DNA of 64,000 nt from Terriglobia bacterium (GTDB taxonomy: Bacteria > Acidobacteriota > Terriglobia > Acidiferrales > UBA7541): assembly GCA_020073705.1 (NCBI GenBank), contig JAIQES010000003.1, positions 55,463 to 119,462 of the forward strand. The letters are read 5' to 3'. The translations under genes and the position numbers were made by a program. The notes under the pieces were generated by a model. That model was not told where the DNA came from. It did no database searches and saw only the letters and a list, made by a program, of their open reading frames with translations. This document shows, piece by piece, positions 44,558-52,658 of the stretch; position 1 is the stretch's first letter; the number at the start of each line of letters is the position of its first letter.

Positions 44558-45382
44558 ATGCCAGACGAAGTCCAGCCCGAGGAACTATTCGCCAAGGCCC
44601 CACGGCGGGGTCCGGAACAGTTCGAATTCGTGCGCTATCGCGTCGATGGCGCGGTCGCGCGGCTCACGCTCCACCGCCCCGAGCTCAATCTTCTGAACGA
44701 ATCGATGTTGCGCGAACTCGCGGACGGCATCGGAATGATCGCGGAAATGGCTTCGGTGAAGCTGATTGTCCTCGATGCGGCCGGAAAAGTGTTTTCCGGG
44801 GGTGTGGATATCGGCGAATACACGGCCGAGCGCGCGTTCTCTATGCTCGATGCGTTTCACGCTGCTTGCATCGCCATGGTCGAAGCCACGCAGCCCGTCC
44901 TGGTGATCGTGGACGGCCCGGCGATCGGAGGGGGTGCGGAGCTGATCGCATACGGCGACCTGGTCGTGGCTACGCCGCGAGCGCGTTTCGCCTTGCCGGA
45001 AATCACCATTGGGATCTTTCCACCGCTGGCTTCCACGATGTTCCCTCTCATCATCGGTCCGAAGCGGGCGCTGGAGCTCGTCTTGACCGGCGAACCTATC
45101 ACGGCCGAGCGGGCGCGCGATTTGGGCCTGGTGAACCGCCTGGTGCCGGAGGCTCAGCTCCAGACCGCGGTGAACGAGCTGATCGGCAAGATCACGGCGC
45201 AGTCCGGGGCCGTGCTGGGCATGGCGAAGAAAGCAGTCATCGGCGGAATGGGGTTGTCGTTGCGCGACGCCCTGCGCCAGTCCATGAACATTTTTCTGAA
45301 TGAGCTCTACCGCCTCGAGGATTCACAGGAGGGCTTGCGCGCCCTCATTGAAAAGCGCAAGCCGCAGTGGAAGAATCGCTGA
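44558..45382 (+). CDS. Enoyl-CoA hydratase/isomerase, dienoyl-CoA-hydratase-like
   Basis: 274 residues with TAGGAG eight bases before the ATG. The crotonase fold shows FSGGVDIGEYTAER (first oxyanion-hole segment), the second oxyanion segment IVDGPAIGGGAELIAYGDLV, and FALPEITIGIFPPLA. The FS-G-VD-x-x-x-T start, G-GGG-EL and EI-x-x-G-x-FPP recall cyclohexa-1,5-diene-1-carbonyl-CoA hydratases of anaerobic benzoyl-CoA degradation, but no other gene of that pathway is near. A general enoyl-CoA hydratase is equally possible. Confidence 0.8.
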   Translation: MPDEVQPEELFAKAPRRGPEQFEFVRYRVDGAVARLTLHRPELNLLNESMLRELADGIGMIAEMASVKLIVLDAAGKVFSGGVDIGEYTAERAFSMLDAFHAACIAMVEATQPVLVIVDGPAIGGGAELIAYGDLVVATPRARFALPEITIGIFPPLASTMFPLIIGPKRALELVLTGEPITAERARDLGLVNRLVPEAQLQTAVNELIGKITAQSGAVLGMAKKAVIGGMGLSLRDALRQSMNIFLNELYRLEDSQEGLRALIEKRKPQWKNR

Positions 45383-45422
45383 GGAAGATTAGCGCGCCAT
45401 CTCCGCCGCGCGGACGGCTTGT

Positions 45423-46061
45423 ATGGATGACCCACGGAACATTCCTCTCGGAGGGCTTCACAAAGGGCCTCAGGAAAAAGCACCCGGGCCCGGCGCCGGC
45501 CAGGGGCCAGAACCTGTCCTCGAACCATCCGCGGGATTTGTCGCCGGGGTGGCGCCGGAATGGACCGCGCCGTACCCGGCTGTGCCCGCCGGTGAAGAGG
45601 CGTCGCGAAGGCGCGGCATGCGCCAAAATCTATTTCTGTTGCTCTCGCTCACTCTAGCCGCCTTTGTGTTGACGGCATGGATTTTCGTTCGCGTGGATTC
45701 GCCCTTCGGAATCCTCTCGACCGGCCCGCAGGAGATCGTACGCGCGCAACTTCGAGCGCTGGATCGCGGGGAACTCCGCCCGGCTTACGATATGTTTTCC
45801 GCGCGCTACCGGCAGCAGGTTTCCTTCGACGTGTGGCACGAGTTGATCGTCACGCACTGGCGGATGTTCCACGCGGAGGTGCTCCGCGCTGGAGAGCCGG
45901 CGCAAACCGGCCCGCGCGTAACGCTCGAGATTCATCTTCGCGGCGCCGATGAGAAAGGTTACCGCGCGCGATTTACGCTGATCCACCTCGATGGCCGCTG
46001 GTGGATCGATGATGTCCACTGGGCGGAAGAGCCCGACGAACATGGCGCCTTCCGTACGTAA
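45423..46061 (+). CDS. Membrane-anchored DUF4864-like protein
   Basis: 212 residues. A Pro/Gly-rich cytoplasmic tail of about 65 residues, one membrane span (LFLLLSLTLAAFVLTAWIFV) and an exported NTF2-like domain (QEIVRAQLRALDRGELRPAY then DMFSARYRQQVSFDVW; ending FTLIHLDGRWWIDDVHW), which fits DUF4864. An internal ATG at 45618 (MRQNLFLLL) could be the true start, since the tail has no Shine-Dalgarno sequence before it. Function unknown. Confidence 0.7.
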   Translation: MDDPRNIPLGGLHKGPQEKAPGPGAGQGPEPVLEPSAGFVAGVAPEWTAPYPAVPAGEEASRRRGMRQNLFLLLSLTLAAFVLTAWIFVRVDSPFGILSTGPQEIVRAQLRALDRGELRPAYDMFSARYRQQVSFDVWHELIVTHWRMFHAEVLRAGEPAQTGPRVTLEIHLRGADEKGYRARFTLIHLDGRWWIDDVHWAEEPDEHGAFRT

Positions 46062-46070
46062 CGCCCCGGG

Positions 46071-46099
46071 TTGACACCGCACATCATGCGACATAGACT
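46071..46099 (+). promoter_or_regulatory. Sigma70-type promoter of the btuFCD unit
   Basis: TTGACA (46071-46076), a 17-base spacer and TAGACT (46094-46099). Transcription would start near 46106, twelve bases before the riboswitch P1 stem. Confidence 0.7.
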
Positions 46100-46117
46100 G
46101 CTTTTCGACAATTCGCA

Positions 46118-46278
46118 GGCATGGGAAGCGGGGAAGGCCGTGAGAATCGGCCATGGTCCCGCCACTGTGATCGGCCAAGCGCCGTAAGTCAGGACACCCT
46201 CCCATGCCGCCGTAGCTGGTACTCTTCGCGAGAAAGGGTGCGGCCCTGTGCCCCATTTTTCTCGTGGGGCTTTTTTAT
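46118..46278 (+). ncRNA. Cobalamin riboswitch with terminator output, upstream of btuF
   Basis: A perfect 9-bp P1 stem: GGCATGGGA (46118-46126) with TCCCATGCC (46200-46208). Between them are the class-typical blocks: GGGGAAGGCCGTGAGAATCG, the TCCCGCCACTGTGA segment, and the B12 box AAGTCAGGACACC (46186-46198). Downstream, GCCCCA (46250-46255) and TGGGGC (46265-46270) form a hairpin followed by TTTTTT, an intrinsic terminator 20 bases before btuF. Cobalamin binding would favour termination. Confidence 0.92.
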
Positions 46279-46295
46279 TGCCGGAAATTGAACCA

Positions 46296-47357
46296 ATGGA
46301 ATTCAAATCAAGCCCGCACGCGCCGAAATGCATCGATGCAGATTTCTCGAAAGGCCGTCTGGCTGCGCTGTGCGCATGGATGGCGGTGCTTATCTTTTTG
46401 TTCGGGGCAGCGGTCCCGGCGCAAACACGAATGGCGCAGGCCACGGCTGAGCCGCCGGCTGCCGCTCCCGCCGCTCATCGGTTCACGGATGAAATCGGCC
46501 GCCGGGTGGATGTTCCCATGGATGTGAAGCGCATCGTTTCGCTCGCGCCGAACCTCACGGAAATCGTTTTTGCGTTGGGCGAAGGGGATCATCTGGCCGG
46601 CGACACAGACTTTTGCGATTATCCGCCCGAAGCTACGCAGAAGCCGCGCGTGGGCGGCCCTGTGAATCCGAATCTCGAACAAATCGTGGCGCTCACGCCC
46701 GGTCTGGTCCTTGCGACGAAGTCTATCAATCGCCGTGAAACCGTGGAAGCGCTGGCGCACCTGGGCTTGCCCGTGTACGTCACCGATCCGCACTCGGTCG
46801 ATGAAATGATTACGTCGGTGGAGCGCCTCGGCCGTATATTGCATGCCGAAAAAACGGCCGTGCCGCTGGTGGAAGACCTTCGTGCGCGGCTTTCGGATCT
46901 CGACCGGCGCCTGGCCGGCACTGTGCCGCGCCGCGTGCTCTTCGTGGTTTGGACCGATCCGCTGATCTCGATTGGCCGCGACACGTTCATCGCCGACGCG
47001 CTGCGACGCGCCGGAGCGCGGTCCGTGGTGGACACGACGGCCGAATGGCCGCGCGTCAGCCTCGAAGAAATCGTACGGCTCCAGCCGGAGTTTGTTGTGT
47101 TTGCGAGCGCGCATGCCGGGGACACGCAGCATGACATCGATGCACTGCGCTCTCGCCCCGGCTGGCGGGAACTCGACGCCCTGCGGCATGGCCACATCGT
47201 CGTCATCAGCGATGCCATAAATCGCCCGGCGCCGCGTATGGTGGACGCCATCGAACAGCTTGCGCGCGCGCTTCATTCTGAATCTTTCGTCTCGCGCGAC
47301 CGCCAATCGAGGCGCGCACCGCACGTCACCGAGGAGACCTGCGCGTGCGCCCGCTGA
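46296..47357 (+). CDS. btuF: Cobalamin ABC transporter substrate-binding protein
   Basis: Periplasmic B12-binding protein delivering to BtuCD. The ATG at 46296 (MEFKSSP, 353 residues) is chosen because an upstream GTG lies inside the riboswitch terminator. A hydrophobic signal segment (LAALCAWMAVLIFLFGAAVP) is followed by the class III fold: KRIVSLAPNLTEIVFALGEG, PNLEQIVALTPGLVLATK, the long backbone helix, and RVLFVVWTDPLISIGRDTFI. Placement after a B12 riboswitch distinguishes it from haem or siderophore binding proteins. It overlaps btuC by 13 bases. Confidence 0.92.
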   Translation: MEFKSSPHAPKCIDADFSKGRLAALCAWMAVLIFLFGAAVPAQTRMAQATAEPPAAAPAAHRFTDEIGRRVDVPMDVKRIVSLAPNLTEIVFALGEGDHLAGDTDFCDYPPEATQKPRVGGPVNPNLEQIVALTPGLVLATKSINRRETVEALAHLGLPVYVTDPHSVDEMITSVERLGRILHAEKTAVPLVEDLRARLSDLDRRLAGTVPRRVLFVVWTDPLISIGRDTFIADALRRAGARSVVDTTAEWPRVSLEEIVRLQPEFVVFASAHAGDTQHDIDALRSRPGWRELDALRHGHIVVISDAINRPAPRMVDAIEQLARALHSESFVSRDRQSRRAPHVTEETCACAR

Positions 47358-48364
47358 CGCTCAGGCGATTGCTGTGGACCTGCGGCGCCTTGACCGCGGT
47401 GTTGCTGGCTTGCATTGTGCTGGCGCTCAAATTGGGCGCCGTGCCGATTTCCGTCACGGACCTGGTATGGAACCTCGGGCGCATCGCCATCGGGCGCGGC
47501 GACCAGCTTCCGACCGAATATCGTCTCATCGTTTTTGACTTGCGCCTGCCGCGCATCTTACTCGGCATCCTGGTAGGTGCGGCGCTTTCGGTTTCGGGAG
47601 CGAGCTTCCAGGCGTTGCTGCGCAATCCGCTGGCCGACCCGTTCGTTCTCGGCGTCTCGAGCGGCGCGGCGCTGGGCTCGATCCTTGCGCTGATTGTTGC
47701 GCCGCAGATCGCGCTGATCACGCCGCTGGGCGCGTTTCTTGGGGCCATCGCGACGATTGCCGCAGTTTACTTTCTGGGTCGCCGCGAAGGACAGCTCGAC
47801 AGCACGACGCTGCTGCTGGGCGGCATCATCTCCGCGTCGTTTCTTTCGGCAATCATCATGTTCCTGATGACGACGCTCGCCGGGCGCGACCTGCGGGGCA
47901 TGGTGTTCTGGCTGATGGGCGATCTGTCGACGCCGGTGCCCGCCGGCCTCCGCTGGATCTTCACCGCCGGGTTGCTGGTTGGCATTGGCGCGATCTACAC
48001 GACTGCCGCCGATTTGAACCTGCTGCTCACCGGCGAGCGCGAGGCGATTCACCTGGGCGTGGACGTCACGCGCGTGAAGCTCGTGGTGTATGTTTCCGCG
48101 TCGCTGCTGACAGCGCTGGCCGTCTCGGCCAGCGGAGCCATTGGCTACGTCGGCCTGCTGGTACCGCACGCGATCCGGTTGCTGTTTGGCTCGGATTATC
48201 GGCTGCTCATTCCGGCCTCGGCGCTCGGCGGCGCGATTGCCATCGTCCTGGCCGATACGCTGGCGCGCACCGTCGTCGCTCCCACGGAATTGCCGGTTGG
48301 CGCCATGACGGCGATGGCCGGCGCGCCTGTTTTCATCTACCTGCTTCGCCGGGGGATACGATGA
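47345..48364 (+). CDS. btuC: Cobalamin ABC transporter permease
   Basis: A FecCD/BtuC-type permease of 339 residues with about ten membrane helices. Family marks are LRLPRILLGILVGAALSVSG, ASFQALLRNPLADPFVLGVS followed by SGAALGS, and GAIGYVGLLVPHAIRLLFGS, the last being the loop that contacts the ATPase. The start is GTG inside btuF. It overlaps btuD by four bases (ATGA). Confidence 0.93.
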   Translation: MRPLTLRRLLWTCGALTAVLLACIVLALKLGAVPISVTDLVWNLGRIAIGRGDQLPTEYRLIVFDLRLPRILLGILVGAALSVSGASFQALLRNPLADPFVLGVSSGAALGSILALIVAPQIALITPLGAFLGAIATIAAVYFLGRREGQLDSTTLLLGGIISASFLSAIIMFLMTTLAGRDLRGMVFWLMGDLSTPVPAGLRWIFTAGLLVGIGAIYTTAADLNLLLTGEREAIHLGVDVTRVKLVVYVSASLLTALAVSASGAIGYVGLLVPHAIRLLFGSDYRLLIPASALGGAIAIVLADTLARTVVAPTELPVGAMTAMAGAPVFIYLLRRGIR

Positions 48365-49239
48365 GCGCGTCCGGAAATCCGACGCAAGCGCTCGGCAGCC
48401 GCGAGGAATCGCCGAAGAGCGCGGGGACGGAGCGCCTCAACGTCGAGCAGGCGAGCTTCGCATACGCCGCGAGCGAACGATCCGCGCCGACATTTACACT
48501 CGGCGCGACCAGCTTTCAAGCGCACGAGCGCGAATTGGTCGCCATCCTCGGCCCGAATGCCAGCGGCAAGTCAACGCTGCTGCGGCTGATTTCGGGAACG
48601 ATTGCGCCTCTTTCAGGGCGCGTCGAGCTCGACGGACAGGAAACCAGCCGGCTCGACTCGCGGACCCGCGCGCAGCACATCGCTGTTGTGCACCAGGAAA
48701 GCCCCATGGTCTATCCGGCGCTGGCCGGAGATTTTGTCCTGCAGGGGCGCCACCCGTATGGCCGGGCGCTGCGCCTGGCGAGCAAGGACGACATCGCCAT
48801 CGCACGCAATGCGCTCGCGCAGGTGGGCGCGGGGCACCTCGCCGGCCGGACCATCGGCGAACTTTCCGGCGGCGAAAAACAGCGCGTAATTTTGGCGCGG
48901 GCGTTGGCGCAGCAGCCGCGGCTGGTCCTGCTCGACGAGCCCACGCTGCATCTCGACATCGGCGCGCAGGTGGAATTGCTCGAACGCTTGCGGCGACTGG
49001 CCGAAGAGAACCGCTACGCCGTCGTCGTCGTGACACACGAACTCGCACTCGCCGCGGAATTCGCCGACCATGTGGTGTTGTTGCATCATGGCCGCTGCCT
49101 GCGCGTCGGGCCGCCCGCCGCCGTGTACCAGCGGGAGCTGCTCGAGCAGGTCTTCGAAGCGCCGCTCGAGGTCGAGTTGGGTCCTGCCGGCCGGCCGCGC
49201 GTGAACTTGCGCGCGCGGCGCAGCGAGGACGCCACGTAG
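48361..49239 (+). CDS. btuD: Cobalamin ABC transporter ATP-binding protein
   Basis: 292 residues: Walker A GPNASGKSTLLRLISG, Q-loop VVHQESPMVYPAL, signature LSGGEKQRVILARALA, Walker B LVLLDEPTLHLD and the switch His in VVVTHELALAAEF. The first ~35 residues are a polar extension absent from most BtuD proteins. Translationally coupled to btuC. A large hairpin (49292-49338) lies after it. Confidence 0.93.
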   Translation: MSASGNPTQALGSREESPKSAGTERLNVEQASFAYAASERSAPTFTLGATSFQAHERELVAILGPNASGKSTLLRLISGTIAPLSGRVELDGQETSRLDSRTRAQHIAVVHQESPMVYPALAGDFVLQGRHPYGRALRLASKDDIAIARNALAQVGAGHLAGRTIGELSGGEKQRVILARALAQQPRLVLLDEPTLHLDIGAQVELLERLRRLAEENRYAVVVVTHELALAAEFADHVVLLHHGRCLRVGPPAAVYQRELLEQVFEAPLEVELGPAGRPRVNLRARRSEDAT

Positions 49240-49291
49240 AGTTTTGTTGCGCGGTTCGCGCGCACATACGCGCCCCGCGAGATCGTTCACC

Positions 49292-49338
49292 CGGAGCATC
49301 GTAGTGTCCCGGCCGGGCCGGGACGCCGCAGTGCTCCG
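49292..49338 (+). terminator. Large hairpin after btuD
   Basis: CGGAGCA (49292-49298) pairs with TGCTCCG (49332-49338), and within it GTCCCGG/CCGGGAC makes a second stem. No T-run follows, so it may be a factor-dependent end, an RNA-stability element, or simply a spacer before the second riboswitch. Confidence 0.45.
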
Positions 49339-49352
49339 CCACTTTCACCGCA

Positions 49353-49564
49353 GACTCCGTGCCGGGAAGACGGTGCAAACCCGTCGCCGCCGCGCGACTG
49401 TAAGGCGGAGGAAATTCCGCGCGAACCACTGTCTCGAACGCTGGGACGGGAAGGGCGCGCGGGGCAGTGCCGCCGAGCCAGGAGACCGACGGAGTCCGCA
49501 GCCGCGAAAGCCGGAATCGATCCCGGACACGCGGACAACCTGTACCTCCCGCGCGAGACGGGAG
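49353..49564 (+). ncRNA. Cobalamin riboswitch upstream of btuB, probably translational
   Basis: P1 is GACTCCGT (49353-49360) with ACGGAGTC (49489-49496). Inside are GCCGGGAAGACGGTGCAAAC, CGCCGCCGCGCGACTGTAAG and the B12 box GAGCCAGGAGACCGAC (49475-49490). Between the aptamer and the btuB ATG there is no terminator, but CTCCCG (49546-49551) can pair with CGGGAG (49559-49564), which includes part of the likely Shine-Dalgarno region (GGGAGAGGGG). Control by hiding the ribosome site is therefore the likelier output. Confidence 0.9.
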
Positions 49565-49576
49565 AGGGGATCCTCC

Positions 49577-51772
49577 ATGAAGACTTCCGTTCGTGTTTTG
49601 TCTTTTCTTTTCTCCGTCGCTTCTCTGATCTTGCTTTCCTTTGCATTGCCGGCTACCGCACAAACGCAGACCTCCGCCATACTCAGCGGAACTCTTACCG
49701 ATCCGCGCGGCGCGTCCATCGCCGGCGCGCAGATTACCGCTGAATCCATTCCGTCGGCGGGCACGGCCACGCATTCTATCTCGGCGAATGACGGCCAGTT
49801 TACACTGGCTCTCGAGCCCGGCCGCTACCACGTCACGATCACGCGGGAATCGTTCGCGCGCGTGGAACAAGAAATCATCGTTTCCGCAGGAGAAATACGC
49901 GAGTTGCACGTCCGCATGGCGCTCGAGCCGCTCTCCTCGAAAGTGGTCGTCACCGCACAAACCTCGCCGCTCGATGCCGAGTCTTCTCCCGCGCCGGTCA
50001 CGATTCTCACGCGCGAGGCAATCGAGCAGCGTAACGCAACCTCGCTGCCCAACCTGCTGGCCACGCTCCCGGGCTTCAGTCTGGGGCGCAGCGGCCCCGA
50101 AGGCGGTTTGACCTCACTGTTTTTGGATGGCGGCAACTCGAATTACACCAAGGTGCTTATTGACGGCACACCGGCCAACAGCCCCGGCGGCCTCATCGAT
50201 TTCTCCAACGTTACGCTCGACAACATCGAGAAAATCGAAGTCGTCCACGGGGCGGAAAGCGCACTGTATGGCTCCGACGCAATGGCTGGAGTGATTCAGA
50301 TTTTCACGCGCCGTGGGACGACACGCATACCCGAATTCACTGCTTTTGCTGAAGGAGGCAATTTCGCGACAGGCCGCGGTGGCGCGGAATTTTCCGGCCT
50401 GCTCGGCCGCTTCGATTATTCGGCCGCCGCCTCGGATCTCGAAACGGCCGGGCAGGGCCCGAACGACGGCTTTCGCAACCGGACGCTCTCCGGCAACTTC
50501 GGCTGGCGCTTTTCAGATGCTGCGCGGGTGAGCCTCGCTTTGCGCGACAACGTCAGCGACGCGGGTACCCCCGGCCAAACGCTGCTCCAGCCACCGAACC
50601 TCACCGATAGCATTGCGTTGCACAATTTCAATGCGAGCCTCCACGCCGAGTTTTTCACCGGCTCCCACTGGCATCATCAGCTGAGCGGCACCGAGTCTTA
50701 CAATCGCGAACTCAACATCAATCCCTTTTTCCCCACCTTTTATCAATTCAATCGCTCAAGCTTCATAGGACAGTCGACGTACCAAATTAAGGGATTCGGC
50801 GTTACCGCCGGCTACGAGTACGAGGTCGAGAATGGATTTATCAGCTTCATTGGAATGCACATGCGGCGCAACAATCAGGCAGGTTTCCTTGATGCGCGGT
50901 GGCAGCCCATTGCGCGTCTGACATTGCACGCCGGCGCGCGCGCCGAAGACAACGCCAATTTCGGCACGCGCGTCGTGCCTCGCGTGGGCGCCGCCTATGC
51001 CTTGCGCATTGCACAGGGCGCATTCGGCGACACGCGCCTGCGCGCGTCCTATGGGCAAGGGATCGTGGAGCCCAGGTTCGACCAGTCCTTCGGCACCGAT
51101 CCATGCTTTCCGGGCAATCCCAATCTGCTTCCCGAACAGAGCCGAACATTGCACGCCGGAGTCGAACAAAAGCTCGCTTCAGACCGCGTGCGCGTCACAA
51201 TCGATTATTTTGACAACCGCTTCCGCGATATCGTCAGCTTCGGTTTTCTGTCAACGCCGCCGCCCGGGTGTCCACTGTCAGAATTCAACAGCTTCGGAGC
51301 GGGCACATACTTCAACACCGATTTGGCGCGCGCGCGCGGTGGAAACCTATCCGCGGAAGCTCGCCTCGCCCGCTGGCTCACTGCCGCGGGAAATTACACC
51401 TATGACCCGACACGCGTGCTCGCTGCGCCGAACGCATACGATCCCGCGGAAATTCCGGGCAATCGCCTGCTGCGGCGTCCGGTAAACTCCGGCAATCTCA
51501 TGCTGAATGCGGCGTTCAAACGAATGAACTGGAACATTTCAGGCTATTTCACCGGCCGGCGCACCGACAGTGATTTTCTCGGGCTCGGCCTTACCAGCAA
51601 CCCCGGCTACGCACGGTTCGATTTTGCCGGATCGTACAATCTGGCACACGGCGTCAGCTTCTACGCCCGCGTCGCGAATCTCGCCGACAAGAAATACCAG
51701 GATGCGTTGGGCTATCCCGCTCTCGGGCGGGAATTCCGCATCGGCATCAAATACACCACGCGCCATGAGTGA
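49577..51772 (+). CDS. btuB: TonB-dependent outer-membrane receptor, probably for cobalamin
   Basis: 731 residues from the ATG at 49577; a longer open frame runs back through the riboswitch and is not coding. Signal peptide to residue 29 (LSFALPATAQ), a carboxypeptidase-regulatory-like Ig domain (about 34-115: SGTLTDPRGASIAGAQITAE), a plug (about 125-235: APVTILTREAIEQRNATSLP; DNIEKIEVVHGAESALYGSD then AMAGVIQIFTRR), and a 22-strand barrel ending with an aromatic-type strand (FRIGIKYT). The riboswitch and btuFCD next door support B12 as ligand. The stop overlaps the next gene. Confidence 0.9.
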   Translation: MKTSVRVLSFLFSVASLILLSFALPATAQTQTSAILSGTLTDPRGASIAGAQITAESIPSAGTATHSISANDGQFTLALEPGRYHVTITRESFARVEQEIIVSAGEIRELHVRMALEPLSSKVVVTAQTSPLDAESSPAPVTILTREAIEQRNATSLPNLLATLPGFSLGRSGPEGGLTSLFLDGGNSNYTKVLIDGTPANSPGGLIDFSNVTLDNIEKIEVVHGAESALYGSDAMAGVIQIFTRRGTTRIPEFTAFAEGGNFATGRGGAEFSGLLGRFDYSAAASDLETAGQGPNDGFRNRTLSGNFGWRFSDAARVSLALRDNVSDAGTPGQTLLQPPNLTDSIALHNFNASLHAEFFTGSHWHHQLSGTESYNRELNINPFFPTFYQFNRSSFIGQSTYQIKGFGVTAGYEYEVENGFISFIGMHMRRNNQAGFLDARWQPIARLTLHAGARAEDNANFGTRVVPRVGAAYALRIAQGAFGDTRLRASYGQGIVEPRFDQSFGTDPCFPGNPNLLPEQSRTLHAGVEQKLASDRVRVTIDYFDNRFRDIVSFGFLSTPPPGCPLSEFNSFGAGTYFNTDLARARGGNLSAEARLARWLTAAGNYTYDPTRVLAAPNAYDPAEIPGNRLLRRPVNSGNLMLNAAFKRMNWNISGYFTGRRTDSDFLGLGLTSNPGYARFDFAGSYNLAHGVSFYARVANLADKKYQDALGYPALGREFRIGIKYTTRHE

Positions 51773-52445
51773 GGTTCACATGCGGGAAGACGTCCTATTC
51801 TGCTGGAGCGGCGGGAAAGACAGTGCGATGGCGCTCCATGCACTGCAACTGGCGCAGAACTATCGCATCACCACGCTACTCACGACCATTACCGAGGAGT
51901 ACGACCGCATCAGCATGCACGGCGTACGGCGCGTGTTGCTCGAGCGGCAGGCTGAATCACTCGGCCTGCCGCTTCACACGGTCCTGATTCCTCCCCATTG
52001 CATCAACGCCACCTATGAAGCGCGAATGAAGGAGTCTCTTAACGAACATCTCGTGCGCGGTGTGCGCCGAGTCGCCTTCGGTGACATCTTCCTCGAGGAA
52101 CTGCGCGGTTATCGCGAGCGGAACCTCGCGCAGTTCGGGATGGAGGCGCTGTTCCCCATCTGGAAGCGCGACACGCGCGAACTCGCCCGCGATTTTCTGC
52201 GTCTGGATTTCCGTGCGATTGCGGTCTGCGTCGATCCTCGTGTCCTCGATCCATCATTCGCGGGGCGTTTGCTCGACGAGTCGTTCTTCGCCGATTTGCC
52301 TCCGGGCGTCGATCCCTGTGGCGAAAATGGAGAATTCCACACATTCGTTTTTGACGGCCCTGTTTTTCGGACGCCGGTTCGTTTCGTCTCCGGTGAAAAA
52401 GTGCTGCGTGACGGATTCTGCTTTTGCGATCTATTGCCGGAGTGA
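51765..52445 (+). CDS. DUF71/COG2102 ATP-binding protein, B12-salvage type
   Basis: 226 residues from the ATG overlapping the btuB stop (ATGAGTGA), or 221 from the ATG at 51780, which has a better spaced GAGG. PP-loop motif WSGGKDSAMALHAL at the N-terminus, GDIFLEELRGYRE in the middle and GENGEFHTFVFDGPVF near the C-terminus are DUF71 (ATP_bind_4) marks. Eukaryotic and archaeal members are diphthine-ammonia ligases; bacteria lack diphthamide, and a bacterial subgroup linked with B12 transport genes has been predicted to act in B12 salvage. The position here agrees with that prediction. Confidence 0.9.
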   Translation: MSEVHMREDVLFCWSGGKDSAMALHALQLAQNYRITTLLTTITEEYDRISMHGVRRVLLERQAESLGLPLHTVLIPPHCINATYEARMKESLNEHLVRGVRRVAFGDIFLEELRGYRERNLAQFGMEALFPIWKRDTRELARDFLRLDFRAIAVCVDPRVLDPSFAGRLLDESFFADLPPGVDPCGENGEFHTFVFDGPVFRTPVRFVSGEKVLRDGFCFCDLLPE

Positions 52446-52658
52446 AAGGAAAGAAAAATGCACTTGCAAAATATGCAGCTGAACAATCCATGGAACCCAG
52501 CGAAAATTTCCATGCCTACATTAAGCTCCGGCGCGAACAATAGGCAATAGGGTGAATACTGCCTCCCGCCTGGGGACTTTTCATGTACCTTTGGCTTTCG
52601 AAATTTCATCCAATGGCCTGTAAAGAAGTCCGTGGCTCAAAAAGCAGAAAGGCCAAAC

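Noticed and set aside
46248..46295. GTG start for btuF 16 codons upstream
   Set aside because: It lies inside the riboswitch terminator hairpin and lacks a ribosome-binding site.
49244..49576. Upstream in-frame extension of btuB
   Set aside because: It would translate the cobalamin riboswitch. The signal peptide begins at the ATG at 49577.
48494..49960. A 488-codon minus-strand open frame across btuD and the second riboswitch
   Set aside because: It is antisense to btuD and to a structured RNA and is Arg/Pro-rich without motifs.
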